The translations under genes and the position numbers were made by a program. A stretch of DNA of 64,000 nucleotides, taken from Synergistes jonesii. GTDB lineage: Bacteria > Synergistota > Synergistia > Synergistales > Synergistaceae. The stretch is taken from the NCBI RefSeq assembly GCF_000712295.1, contig NZ_JMKI01000037.1:1-64000 (forward strand), written 5' to 3'. Position 1 is the stretch's first letter; each line of letters starts with the position of its first letter. Positions 33,374 through 40,980 of the stretch are shown in pieces. Under the pieces are notes generated by a model. That model was given only the letters and a program-made list of their open reading frames with translations. It had not been told where the DNA came from and searched no databases.

Positions 33374-34035
33374 TACAGCCGCTTGGCTCCTGCAAGCGCC
33401 GCTATGTTGTCCGCGAGACGCCTTCTCTGCTGAGTCCGGTCGCCGCCTGACGAAAGCGCCGGTACTTTATCGCGCGTCACGAGCTCGCCGCTGCCTATCA
33501 TGCGCACCTTCTTGGCGGTCGGGCGTTCCGAGCCTTCGTCCTCCCATATGCCGACGAGATAGGGCGGTACCGACTCCCAGCCGCGAGCCGCTTTTTCGCC
33601 GAGCACGTAGAACTGCTTGAACTCTTTGGCGAGGAAGGCGACGTCGCGCTTGCTGCCGTCGTCGTATTTGTCGCTCAGGGTTATCCAACCGCCGAGCTTC
33701 TCGATCGCGAAATGATACGCCGGCAACGGAAAACGCACGCTTTCATACGCGCCGTTGTACGAGCTCAGCGCTTTTTCCACGAGCGCCCAAGCGAGCGCCG
33801 CGCGGTCTTCGGGTTTTCCCTCGATCTGCTCGACGATATGTGACGGGGTCGGCCAAAAACGCCCCTCGGGGCCTTGAAAATGTGCCCTGTATGCGCCCTG
33901 TACCTGCTCAAGCGAGTACTTTTTCAGCGCGTCGAAGATAAACATTATCGCGTTCTTCGTCGGCGCCGTGCGTCCCACTGCGTCAGCGGCAGCCGTCACC
34001 AGCTGCGCAAATGCCTCAAAATCGCCGTTCGTCAT
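33373..34035 (-). CDS. DUF6475-like replication accessory protein (220 aa)
   Basis: It resembles phage proteins of the DUF6475 type, with 'NAIMFIFDALKKYSLEQVQGA' and FWPTPSHIVEQIEG. Its place after the initiator-like gene is that of lambda P-type helicase loaders, but no ATPase motif is seen. ATG 34035 overlaps the previous stop and has GAGGAAT upstream. Confidence 0.65.
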   Translation of the reverse strand: MTNGDFEAFAQLVTAAADAVGRTAPTKNAIMFIFDALKKYSLEQVQGAYRAHFQGPEGRFWPTPSHIVEQIEGKPEDRAALAWALVEKALSSYNGAYESVRFPLPAYHFAIEKLGGWITLSDKYDDGSKRDVAFLAKEFKQFYVLGEKAARGWESVPPYLVGIWEDEGSERPTAKKVRMIGSGELVTRDKVPALSSGGDRTQQRRRLADNIAALAGAKRL

Positions 34036-35147
34036 GTCCATTCCTCCTCAGCCGATATTTCTATCGCGTCCAATTTCGCTTTTTCTTCCGCGTGCAGCCC
34101 GAACGGGTCGGGATAGTCTCTCAGTGCCTCTTCGTAGCTCATCTGCGTTATGTCGCGCCGCTTCCTGTCGCCGTTGGAATAACGCCCCTCCAACACGCGC
34201 GGCATGAATTTAGGCGACAACAGCCACTCGAAGTCTGCTACGAAGGGGCGGCGGTCCCCACTCGGCGGACATCGCCCCATGAGAAAATCCGACGCCCGCA
34301 CGAGCAGGAAGTAGCCCTGCCACCAGTCCAGATTTTGGCGCGCAGGGTCTTCCCTCCATCGGGCGCGGAGGGAGGCTTGCCGCCTGTCGTTCCAGACTCG
34401 CGGCTGCGGAAGCTCAGGGAGCGTCTGCGCATAAAGGGCGAGTATTTCCTCCTGGGGGCAAGGGGGAGCTTTCTGCGGAGGCGCGGCGGGCAGAATACCC
34501 TCCTGTGCCTGCGCTTCAGCTTCGCCGGCATCGCCATGAACAGGCGGAGAAGACGGAGGGACGGGCGCAGGAGAGGCAGAGCCGACAGGCTCGCAATGGC
34601 GATGTTCGCCATTATCTTTTTCTCTCCTTTCTCCTTTCTCCGTTTCAAGTTCTCCTTTCTCCGTTTCAAGTTCTCCTTTCTCCAGGGCGCCTTGGTATGT
34701 CTTAGGGCATACCAAGGTATGCCCTTGGTCAGAAGTGTTCGGTTTTTGGTTGGTATCACTCGGTTCTTGTCCTGCCGTTGGCACGTCTTTTTCTTGAGCC
34801 TGCGCCGGAATAGGCGTGTATCCTTCCGGAACAGGGGGGATAATGCTCGCCGATTCATTCCTGTGTGGCTTTTGGTGCGTTAGAAATGTCGGAATTGCGA
34901 TATATTTAGCTCCGCCGACCTCGTATCTGACGATAAGCCCACGTGTCGCGAGTTCTTTTAGCAGTTCGTCTGTATCGAATTGATCATAAGGGAATACCTG
35001 CGCGCCGATACGACGCGGCTTGTCTTCCAACCGTCCCTCTCTGTCGGCCAAACACCAGAGCCCGGTGAATAGGAGACGTGCCGCTAAAGAGCATTCGGCG
35101 AGTTGTTCGTTAATGTAAAATCCCGGCTTTATATATCTTGAACGCAT
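34032..35147 (-). CDS. Replication initiator / replisome organizer-like protein (371 aa)
   Basis: The first ~100 residues form a winged-helix domain typical of phage replisome organizers (RYIKPGFYINEQLAECSLAA ... GLIVRYEVGGAKYIAIPTF). A long Pro/Glu-rich linker with a 7-residue repeat (EKGELET) follows, and then a C-terminal domain from about 225. As with lambda O, the gene body contains repeats and palindromes that could be the origin. GGGAATAGGAG precedes the ATG. Confidence 0.75.
   Translation of the reverse strand: MRSRYIKPGFYINEQLAECSLAARLLFTGLWCLADREGRLEDKPRRIGAQVFPYDQFDTDELLKELATRGLIVRYEVGGAKYIAIPTFLTHQKPHRNESASIIPPVPEGYTPIPAQAQEKDVPTAGQEPSDTNQKPNTSDQGHTLVCPKTYQGALEKGELETEKGELETEKGERREKDNGEHRHCEPVGSASPAPVPPSSPPVHGDAGEAEAQAQEGILPAAPPQKAPPCPQEEILALYAQTLPELPQPRVWNDRRQASLRARWREDPARQNLDWWQGYFLLVRASDFLMGRCPPSGDRRPFVADFEWLLSPKFMPRVLEGRYSNGDRKRRDITQMSYEEALRDYPDPFGLHAEEKAKLDAIEISAEEEWT
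34630..34725. other. Candidate phage replication origin inside the initiator gene
   Basis: A 21-bp tandem repeat (2.6 copies, 34630-34683) is followed at once by two interlocked palindromes: CCTTGGTATG / CATACCAAGG (34690-34717) and AGGGCATACC-AA-GGTATGCCCT (34704-34725). Repeats within the initiator gene are typical for lambdoid origins. Confidence 0.5.
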
Positions 35148-35173
35148 TTTCGTCTCCTATTCCCGTTTTCCTG

Positions 35174-36091
35174 TTATGCGACCTTTTTGCTGATTGCGTC
35201 TTTGGCTGTTTTCATACAACGCGCGATTTCGACGTCCGTCAGCGATTCCATGCCTGTTATATCGTCGCGGGCAACAGTGCGCTTGATCCAATCCGCCGCC
35301 TCCGCCGCTTTTAGCCCGAGCCCCGCTTCGTCTATGAGCATCGCGGTCAGTGCTTTGATTGCACGAGCGCGGCGCTCTACATTCACACGCGTATCAGCCC
35401 CAATCGGCTGCTGCGGAGACGTCTCTTGCACATTTGCCGTTTCCAGGCTCTTCGTCTTGGGAGCCGTGTCAGGGGAAACATTCAACTTGCCCGCATTCGC
35501 CGTTTCTGGGTTATCTGCCTGCGACATCTCTTCCGTCGAATACAGCCCCGAAAGCTCCATGGGGAATGCCTTGCGCAGCGCCAAGGCTTCCGCGCACTTT
35601 GCAATCATCACGTCGGGAAACTTCCCCCACATCTGATTCGGCTTCCCGTCAAACTTAGTTTGCACATAGGATTGAAAACGCGCCGCCGCCCACAACACTT
35701 CTTTGAAATCGTGCCGCATCACGCCGACCTTCGCCGCTACAGGATACTCCCTGTCCGACAGCCAAACGTCCTTCCACGAGCCGTCCTTGCCGCACCAGAA
35801 AGGCCCCACCTGCCCCGCGTAATGTCCAGAGCGCTCGGCTACCAGACGCATTCCGTCGATTGAGACCTGTATCTGCATCACATCGCAGTTTGCTTTACGG
35901 TCAGGGCGGAACACCGGATAAATCTGCCGCATAAAAGGATCGAGCCCCGTCTTGTTGCAAGTCTCCACAAAGAGTTCGAAGTCGTCCGCCGTACACTTAG
36001 CGCACAACCCCTTGCGCAGCAGAGCCCTATCTTTATCGCTCAACTGACGGAAACGCGGCGTATCTGCCGCTTCATTAGCTTTGCTTGTCAT
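35174..36091 (-). CDS. Recombination protein Bet/RecT (305 aa)
   Basis: It matches the lambda Beta family: GLDPFMRQIYPVFRPD, IDGMRLVAERSGHYAGQ, and the 'KVGVMRHDFKEVLWAAARF' region. It anneals single strands after exonuclease resection. The C-terminal ~100 residues are less conserved. ATG 36091 has GGGAG nine bases upstream. It follows the exonuclease gene. Confidence 0.93.
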   Translation of the reverse strand: MTSKANEAADTPRFRQLSDKDRALLRKGLCAKCTADDFELFVETCNKTGLDPFMRQIYPVFRPDRKANCDVMQIQVSIDGMRLVAERSGHYAGQVGPFWCGKDGSWKDVWLSDREYPVAAKVGVMRHDFKEVLWAAARFQSYVQTKFDGKPNQMWGKFPDVMIAKCAEALALRKAFPMELSGLYSTEEMSQADNPETANAGKLNVSPDTAPKTKSLETANVQETSPQQPIGADTRVNVERRARAIKALTAMLIDEAGLGLKAAEAADWIKRTVARDDITGMESLTDVEIARCMKTAKDAISKKVA

Positions 36092-36092
36092 A

Positions 36093-37025
36093 TCACGCAA
36101 CTCCCTTCTCTATCATGTCTTTGATTCGGAATGTCCTGAACGTCGTGTCTTTCGTCGTGTAACCTTTACGGAACGTCGTTTTGTAGCTGATCTCCATGCC
36201 GTCTAAATAGCCGGTCTCCGCGTCGCCCATCGCGGCGCATATCTGCTGTTTGTAGACGTCGCGCTGCTTCTCGACCTCTTTCGCCTGTCCGTTCAGTTCC
36301 GACTTCTGCGCGTCGAGTTTTCTGTACATGTAAAGCGCCTCGGCGAGCTCGGGCGGCAGGTTGACGACCTTGCCCTGCTCGGAGGCGGGATACATCATCT
36401 TCAAGACGTCCCATGCGTTTTGGCTGCCGTCCCACGCCGGCGGGGTCTTCGTCTCGACCATGAGCCAAAATTCCGCCTCTTTTTCGATAAGGAACTCGAT
36501 AAGTTCTTCGTCGCGAGGCACGCGCCGCTGGACGTAGTTGTTGCCGCCGATGAGACAGGCCACGTCGAAAAACGGCAGTCCCGTAACGGCCATGTAATGC
36601 TGCACCTGGTAGACGTAGCCTATCGGCACGCCGTCGTCGTTCCACGGCGCGGAGTTGTGCGCGTCGGTAGTTTTGCCTTCGTAGCCGTAATGCCCTTCGG
36701 TATCTGAAAAAACTTCGCGGTCGATGTTGGCTATCATGAAGGGGCGCTCTTCGTCGATGAGGATATGGTTGTTCTTCCGCACCTTCACGCCGTTGACTTT
36801 GGCGTAGTGGCGCGCTACGACGTCTTCAAGCACCGTGCCCCAATAGGCTTTTTCGTTGTCCTCTTCGGGCTGTTTGGTTTCGCCGATTTTGTCGAGGTAG
36901 ACGGCCATCGGCGAACGGTAGGGATTTTGCCCCAGAATGGCCGCTACGTCCGAGCCGCCTATCCCGGCGCGGCGCGCGTTCAGCCATTCGTCGCGGCTCA
37001 TATCCAGTGTAGAGATTTTCTTCAT
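36093..37025 (-). CDS. YqaJ-type phage exonuclease (310 aa)
   Basis: It is a lambda-exonuclease-like (PD-(D/E)XK) enzyme: RRAGIGGSDVAAILGQNPYR near the start, Glu in YWGTVLEDVVARHY, Asp/Glu-x-Lys in 'ANIDREV...YGYEGKT', and a helical VYQVQHYMAV. It forms a recombination pair with Bet. GGAGGCTGCACG precedes the ATG. Confidence 0.93.
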   Translation of the reverse strand: MKKISTLDMSRDEWLNARRAGIGGSDVAAILGQNPYRSPMAVYLDKIGETKQPEEDNEKAYWGTVLEDVVARHYAKVNGVKVRKNNHILIDEERPFMIANIDREVFSDTEGHYGYEGKTTDAHNSAPWNDDGVPIGYVYQVQHYMAVTGLPFFDVACLIGGNNYVQRRVPRDEELIEFLIEKEAEFWLMVETKTPPAWDGSQNAWDVLKMMYPASEQGKVVNLPPELAEALYMYRKLDAQKSELNGQAKEVEKQRDVYKQQICAAMGDAETGYLDGMEISYKTTFRKGYTTKDTTFRTFRIKDMIEKGVA

Positions 37026-37303
37026 CGTGCAGCCTCCATTTCAGCTACGAGCAATTCGGCGATTTCGTCGACGTGCTCTTTAATGGTCTCGTATATCTCT
37101 TTTTTGACGCAGCCGCGCTCCCCCAGCTCAAAATCGCAGGGACAGGCCAGCTCGTCGGGCTCGGCGCGCAGCCCGCTGATTGTGATACCGCGGTCGAGAG
37201 TGACGGCGGGGCAGTTTTCGCACAGGGCAAAACTTGTCCCGTCGCTGATTGCGTTCATGATTTCAAGCGCTATTTCTTCTTTTTTTGCTGTGGTTATTAT
37301 CAT
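37022..37303 (-). CDS. Small Cys-containing phage protein (93 aa)
   Basis: It has several Cys (LCENCPAV, LACPCDF, GERGCVK), possibly a metal site, and a helical C-terminus. AGGGCGGGAAG precedes the ATG. It overlaps the exonuclease start. Function unknown. Confidence 0.6.
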   Translation of the reverse strand: MIITTAKKEEIALEIMNAISDGTSFALCENCPAVTLDRGITISGLRAEPDELACPCDFELGERGCVKKEIYETIKEHVDEIAELLVAEMEAAR

Positions 37304-37467
37304 CTTCCCGCCCTCATTTCAAACTTCGGCTTCGCGGCGTGCCAACGGGCAAGCCCTGTGAAAAAATCAGCCGTCGTGATATAATCGTTCTTGATTACTC
37401 GTTCCGTTTTGCCCCTGTCGCGGTTGGCTCCCGCGCGGGGCTTCTTTTTTGGTATCGAGCCCGTCAT
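37300..37467 (-). CDS. Small basic phage protein (55 aa)
   Basis: ATG 37467 has GGAGGTGCGCAA upstream and overlaps the previous stop (ATGA). Lys/Arg-rich; no motif. Confidence 0.55.
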   Translation of the reverse strand: MTGSIPKKKPRAGANRDRGKTERVIKNDYITTADFFTGLARWHAAKPKFEMRAGR

Positions 37468-37691
37468 TTGCGCACCTCCATTTCCTGCGCCCAGCATTCA
37501 TCACAGCCCCCATCCCAGTTGCGGGGCTCTTCTTTGTCAGGGTCGCCAGGCGCGCCCTTCCATATGTTTCCAGGGCAACGAAGAAGGATCAGCAATTCAC
37601 GGATTATCCCCTTCAAGCGCTCCTGCTCTTCTGGAGCTAACAGCTTCTTGTCGATCCTGATCCCGCGCATGACGGCGTCGATATAAGTCAT
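37464..37691 (-). CDS. Small CxxCW protein (75 aa)
   Basis: A paralogue of the 30270-30488 gene: a shared MTY..VM..I.ID K.LL start, RCPGN in the middle, and C-x2-C-W near the end. Possibly zinc-binding. Function unknown. Confidence 0.65.
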   Translation of the reverse strand: MTYIDAVMRGIRIDKKLLAPEEQERLKGIIRELLILLRCPGNIWKGAPGDPDKEEPRNWDGGCDECWAQEMEVRK

Positions 37692-37891
37692 CCTCTTACC
37701 TCCATTTTCGGCCCCCAGCAGCCGCGCCCGAGCTTTCCGCAGCCGTAGCAGTCCATATCCCGCAACTGGGCCCCTTTCGCCGTATAACGCGCCATGCCGT
37801 CCGCATTGCCGATGCGTTTTTCTTTCGCCCCGCAGGCGCAGGACAGAAACACGCCTTTCTTCGAAAATAAATCCCTGATAGCTTTCAACAT
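37688..37891 (-). CDS. Small zinc-ribbon protein (67 aa)
   Basis: Cys pairs CACG near residue 18 and CYGCG near residue 48 suggest one zinc site. GGAGGTAAACAAAA precedes the ATG. It overlaps the next gene by 4 bases. Confidence 0.6.
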   Translation of the reverse strand: MLKAIRDLFSKKGVFLSCACGAKEKRIGNADGMARYTAKGAQLRDMDCYGCGKLGRGCWGPKMEVRG

Positions 37892-37907
37892 TTTTGTTTA
37901 CCTCCTG

Positions 37908-38138
37908 TCACTTCGTTTTTGTTTCAGCCTTTGTTACACTTTTTACGTCTTCCCGCAGTACGTCCTGCGGGGTGTCGAGTAGTGTCGCAAGCTTGACCCA
38001 GAGTTCGTATTTTCCTGTTCTGGCGCCGGCTTCGATTTTGCGGTAGTAGACCTCCGAGATTCCAAGTATTTCGGACATTTCTCGTTGTGTCTTGCCGAAT
38101 GACTTACGGGCGTTGTATAGTTTGACTCTCACTATCAC
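37908..38138 (-). CDS. XRE-family HTH protein of the secondary switch, Cro-side (76 aa)
   Basis: It has an XRE helix-turn-helix (KTQREMSEILGISEVYYRKIEAG, about residues 16-38). It is the first leftward gene after a perfect consensus promoter with a palindrome in its spacer, opposite another XRE gene. A GTG start follows AAAGGAGG; a second GTG six bases later is also possible. Confidence 0.85.
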   Translation of the reverse strand: MIVRVKLYNARKSFGKTQREMSEILGISEVYYRKIEAGARTGKYELWVKLATLLDTPQDVLREDVKSVTKAETKTK

Positions 38139-38155
38139 CGTCCTCCTTTAATATT

Positions 38156-38174
38156 CCGATACTTGTTGTATCGG
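38156..38174. promoter_or_regulatory. Operator 1 of the secondary switch
   Basis: CCGATAC-N5-GTATCGG, a perfect palindrome with 7-base arms. It covers the -35 region of the rightward promoter (TTGTTG 38163-38168, 17 bases, TATATA 38186-38191). Confidence 0.8.
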
Positions 38175-38183
38175 TTTGGTTTA

Positions 38184-38212
38184 ATTATATAGATACTTTT
38201 TGTATCTGTCAA
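38184..38212 (-). promoter_or_regulatory. Consensus leftward promoter of the secondary switch
   Basis: On the minus strand TTGACA (38207-38212), spacer 17, TATAAT (38184-38189). The spacer holds operator 2. It drives the 76-aa XRE gene and probably the recombination and replication genes. Confidence 0.85.
38191..38207. promoter_or_regulatory. Operator 2 of the secondary switch
   Basis: AGATAC-N5-GTATCT palindrome, exactly between the -35 and -10 of the leftward promoter. Its centre is 34 bp from operator 1 (GATAC-N5-GTATC core in both), so two repressor dimers could bind on the same side. Confidence 0.8.
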
Positions 38213-38224
38213 GGGGTGGTTATT

Positions 38225-38446
38225 TTGCCAACTTTCTCAGTGCGAGCCCGTGAACTTCGCCGCTCTAAAAACCTTACCCAAAAACAAATTGCTTCGATTT
38301 TTGGGGTTTCGGAGATTCTTTGGCGGAAATACGAGGCGGGAGACCGTGTCCCAACTCTCGATGGGCTCATCGCCATCGCCGACTACTTCGGAGTCTCTAT
38401 CGACTACCTCGTCGGACGGACGGACAACCCTGACACGCTGCATTAA
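38225..38446 (+). CDS. XRE-family repressor of the secondary switch (73 aa)
   Basis: It is a single XRE domain: LTQKQIASIFGVSEILWRKYEAG and 'IADYFGVSIDYLVGR'. No peptidase domain, so it is not self-cleaving like CI. A TTG start after AAGGGGTGG is preferred; GTG at 38216 is possible. It faces the leftward XRE gene and overlaps the convergent DUF4406 gene end by 4 bases. Confidence 0.8.
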   Translation: MPTFSVRARELRRSKNLTQKQIASIFGVSEILWRKYEAGDRVPTLDGLIAIADYFGVSIDYLVGRTDNPDTLH

Positions 38447-38985
38447 AGTCTCCTCGTCAAAACGCCGCTGTCTGGATCTATCATCATGCTTGCAAATTTG
38501 CGCCACTCTTTCACTTGCGCGCCGTGTATCTCTTTCTGCATCAATTTGCAAAAACCGGCGATGTGCTCAACCGTCGCCGTCTGTTTTATGCGGATGCCGC
38601 TCGCTGCGTCGTTATACTCAAAGAAACGGACAAGGGGCGAAAGGCTGTCGTCCGATGCCTTATAACGTTTGCGGGTTGTAAGCCATGTCGTGATCTCCTT
38701 CATCACACCCTCGGATGTCGTCCAGTCGCCGAAGACCCACAACTCTTCACAGGCGTTGAGCAGGGATAGGCAGTAGGACATTGTCCTTTCGACATATTTC
38801 GGCTCCTTGTTTTCCGGGTCCAAGAAGGAAAAGGCTTCTATCGGCGATACGGGTACTACGTCGTCGTAGCGTGCGTCTTCCACTATTGCGCGGCAGATTT
38901 CCTTGTTCTCCTTGATGTTGGACTCTATCTCCGCCTTGCGTCCCGACACGCCCCTCAGCGGGTGCGCGATGTATACTTTTTTCAT
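38443..38985 (-). CDS. DUF4406 / nucleoside deoxyribosyltransferase-like protein (180 aa)
   Basis: It begins MKKVYIAHPLRG and has 'VVPVSPIEAFSFL' and LNACEELWVFGDW, the DUF4406 layout related to nucleoside 2-deoxyribosyltransferases. In phages it may alter nucleotide pools or NAD. ATG 38985 overlaps the previous stop. The C-terminal ~65 residues are an extra helical part. Confidence 0.75.
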   Translation of the reverse strand: MKKVYIAHPLRGVSGRKAEIESNIKENKEICRAIVEDARYDDVVPVSPIEAFSFLDPENKEPKYVERTMSYCLSLLNACEELWVFGDWTTSEGVMKEITTWLTTRKRYKASDDSLSPLVRFFEYNDAASGIRIKQTATVEHIAGFCKLMQKEIHGAQVKEWRKFASMMIDPDSGVLTRRL

Positions 38986-39785
38986 TGTTTTATTGCTGCT
39001 CCTTCCCTGTTTTTGTTTTCCCACGAACGAAATTCGATGAGCATCTGCACGCGGTTCAGCCCGCACGCGTGCTCGTGGTGCGTCAGGCGGTTCTTTATGC
39101 TCTTTACGGTCTTCCCAGTCGCCCGCGCGATTTCTTTGTCGTCGGCTCCGCGTATCGCCATATGGAACATATGCAGCGTGTCCCCGCGGATACGCGAGAA
39201 GTGTGCGTCCAGTTTGGCCCGGGCTATCTCCGCGTCGTCGGGCGCCTTCCCGCCCTGCTTGAGCCACGTTCTGTATTCCCGCATCATCTCGGTGATGCCG
39301 AGCCCGCACCGGACGGAGTAATACTTTATGGCGGAGCTTGCCTGCACCGCCGTTTTGCCGACGAGCCTACCGCACGTGGCCATTGAAGCGCCTTTTGCGC
39401 GCGCGCCCATCATTTTTCGCGCCGTTTCGTCCATCGATGCGAAGAGAATCGCGGCCGGTATCGTCATGCGCTTGGTTTTGGGTTTGGGCGCCGTTTTTCC
39501 TTCGTCGATTTCTCCTTCGTCGATTTTCACGACATCGGCGAGCCATTCGCGGTGCTCGTCGATAGCCTTCTGCGCTTTCTCCGCCGACGAGAAGAGGACT
39601 CCCTGTACGTCGCCGCTAAGTTTGAACAACTGCGGCTTCGAAACCGTGCCGTTGCAGAACGCGGGGCAGTACAGCGGCGGCTCGGGCCCATATAGGCGCT
39701 GCGGGAACATTTCGAGTCTCACCGTCAGCTTTTTCGGCGCGTCGGCGAGCGTCAGCCAGCCGTGGCAGTAGATGGGCGTCGGCAT
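38982..39785 (-). CDS. Protein with duplicated HTH-like module (267 aa)
   Basis: Two similar segments are seen: one with CGLGITEMMREYRTWL (about residues 175-190) and one with CGLNRVQMLIEFRSWE (about 245-260), each preceded by an HTH-like helix pair. So it is probably a DNA-binding regulator made by duplication. ATG 39785 has GGAGG 10 bases upstream. First half unassigned. Confidence 0.65.
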   Translation of the reverse strand: MPTPIYCHGWLTLADAPKKLTVRLEMFPQRLYGPEPPLYCPAFCNGTVSKPQLFKLSGDVQGVLFSSAEKAQKAIDEHREWLADVVKIDEGEIDEGKTAPKPKTKRMTIPAAILFASMDETARKMMGARAKGASMATCGRLVGKTAVQASSAIKYYSVRCGLGITEMMREYRTWLKQGGKAPDDAEIARAKLDAHFSRIRGDTLHMFHMAIRGADDKEIARATGKTVKSIKNRLTHHEHACGLNRVQMLIEFRSWENKNREGAAIKQ

Positions 39786-40048
39786 TATCCGCGCGCCTCC
39801 GCAAGCCGCATGTAGCCGCTCCATACCTCTTCCGCATTCCAAAAGAGCGGCGATGTTTTCCCGAAACACCCCGCAACAGCAGGCTGTTCGTTCAGCGGAC
39901 GTGGGATAAAATCCCCGAAGCGCGTCAGCGCCGTCCTGTATGCGCAGCCGTAAAGCATCTCAATATCCGGCTTTTTCAAGATGCCGGTCTTCGGCACTTT
40001 GTCGGGCTGGCAGAGCCTCTGTACTCTGCGCCGTCGTTTTATCTCCAT
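39785..40048 (-). CDS. Small basic phage protein (87 aa)
   Basis: The start ATG 40048 has GGGAGG upstream. A Lys/Arg-rich N-terminus and 'CAYRTALTRFGDFIPRP' are seen; no family known. The stop overlaps the next start. Confidence 0.6.
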   Translation of the reverse strand: MEIKRRRRVQRLCQPDKVPKTGILKKPDIEMLYGCAYRTALTRFGDFIPRPLNEQPAVAGCFGKTSPLFWNAEEVWSGYMRLAEARG

Positions 40049-40073
40049 TACCATTCCTCCCTTGTACCGCTTT

Positions 40074-40082
40074 TGTTATAAT
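40074..40082 (+). promoter_or_regulatory. Extended -10 promoter for the 51-aa gene
   Basis: TGTTATAAT (40074-40082) is a TGN-TATAAT extended -10, pointing rightward between leftward genes. The -35 is poor. Confidence 0.5.
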
Positions 40083-40116
40083 CAAGGGCGCAGCAGCCGA
40101 ACACGGGGGTGTTGAT

Positions 40117-40272
40117 GTGTCGTCAGTCCCATTTGCTCAGTTCGATAGCAGAATTTTTGACAAAATACTCGGTGAACTTAGTCAAGCCCTTGAAACATTA
40201 AGTAACCAAGAACAGCGGATTTCTGCCCTCGAAACAGAAGTCCGCAGACTTAAGGGACAGCTGAAAAACTGA
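40117..40272 (+). CDS. Rightward small coiled-coil protein (51 aa)
   Basis: A GTG start with GGGGGTG upstream. The peptide contains two heptad helices (FDKILGELSQALETL; RISALETEVRRLK). It lies on the lysogenic strand within leftward early genes, convergent with another coiled-coil gene. Possibly a small regulator. Confidence 0.55.
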   Translation: MSSVPFAQFDSRIFDKILGELSQALETLSNQEQRISALETEVRRLKGQLKN

Positions 40273-40282
40273 AATAACCAAC

Positions 40283-40510
40283 TTATTCCGGCTGCTGCAC
40301 TTTTCCCCGCATTTGTTCAATGTTGTATTCCAGCAGGTCAAGGTATGCCCTTAGGCTTTGCGTCTCACACTTCAACGCTGCAACCTCTGCGTTTATCCTC
40401 TGCCACTCCGCTTCTTTCAGCACGGAAATTTTCGCTTGCTCTTCCCGCAGTACCTCAATCCCTGGCACAAGATTCGATGCTTTTTTCTCCACGCCCTCAC
40501 CTTCTTTCAT
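40283..40510 (-). CDS. Small coiled-coil protein (75 aa)
   Basis: It has a long helix with heptads (EEQAKISVLKEAEWQRINAE ... LDLLEYNIEQM). No clear ribosome site before the ATG, so the start is uncertain. It converges with the rightward 51-aa gene (10-base gap). Confidence 0.55.
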   Translation of the reverse strand: MKEGEGVEKKASNLVPGIEVLREEQAKISVLKEAEWQRINAEVAALKCETQSLRAYLDLLEYNIEQMRGKVQQPE

Positions 40511-40562
40511 AAAACATAAGTTTTTGTTTCGCCCTGTATTCAGTTGTCATGGTGCGTTTCTG

Positions 40563-40718
40563 TTACGTCAGCGCGGCGCTTAGTGCGTTCATCAACCGAT
40601 TAGCCGCGTTTCTGGTTTCCGGTTCGTCGATGCGGCCGTCTGCTCCAAGGTCGAGCGCTTCTTCGATGCCGAAATAAAATCCCGCATACGCCTCAGAAAG
40701 CTCCCGCGCCTCGGCTAT
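40563..40718 (-). CDS. Coding-like frame without a standard start, overlapping the Cro-like stop (51 codons)
   Basis: The frame reads like a real protein (ARELSEAYAGFYFGIEEALD, then 'RIDEPETRNAANRLMNALSAALT'). There is no ATG, GTG or TTG after the preceding in-frame stop. GGAG lies 5 bases before an ATA at 40718, which overlaps the Cro-like stop as ATAG; -1 frameshifting or restart are alternatives. Confidence 0.45.
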   Translation of the reverse strand: MAEARELSEAYAGFYFGIEEALDLGADGRIDEPETRNAANRLMNALSAALT

Positions 40719-40957
40719 GCCGTCTCCGATTCCCCCTGCCGCTGCTCGGACAGGGGCGCAGTAGGGTTTGCGTCGTCGCGCAGAAGCTCGTCTACAGAGC
40801 AGTTAAGGACTTCCGCCATCTTCGACAATTCTGTCGCGCGAGGGTTACGGACTCCATTTTCATAACGAGACAATGAGACCGTCGAGATGTTTATCCTTTC
40901 GGCAAGCTCAGATTGCGTCATCTTGCGAATCTCTCTGATTTTTTTGATTGATGTCAC
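40715..40957 (-). CDS. Cro-like XRE protein of the primary switch (80 aa)
   Basis: It has an XRE HTH (MTQSELAERINISTVSLSRYENG, about residues 13-35) very similar to that of the CI gene opposite (same STVxLSRYEN recognition helix), so they should bind the same operators. A GTG start follows the strong GGGAGGTGAT. First gene of the leftward early operon. Confidence 0.88.
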   Translation of the reverse strand: MTSIKKIREIRKMTQSELAERINISTVSLSRYENGVRNPRATELSKMAEVLNCSVDELLRDDANPTAPLSEQRQGESETA

Positions 40958-40980
40958 TTAATCACCTCCCTGCCTATCCT

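Noticed and set aside
34630-34683. Tandem repeats as a CRISPR array
   Set aside because: The units are directly adjacent with no spacers, and they encode a protein repeat; no cas genes are nearby. No CRISPR array was seen in the window.
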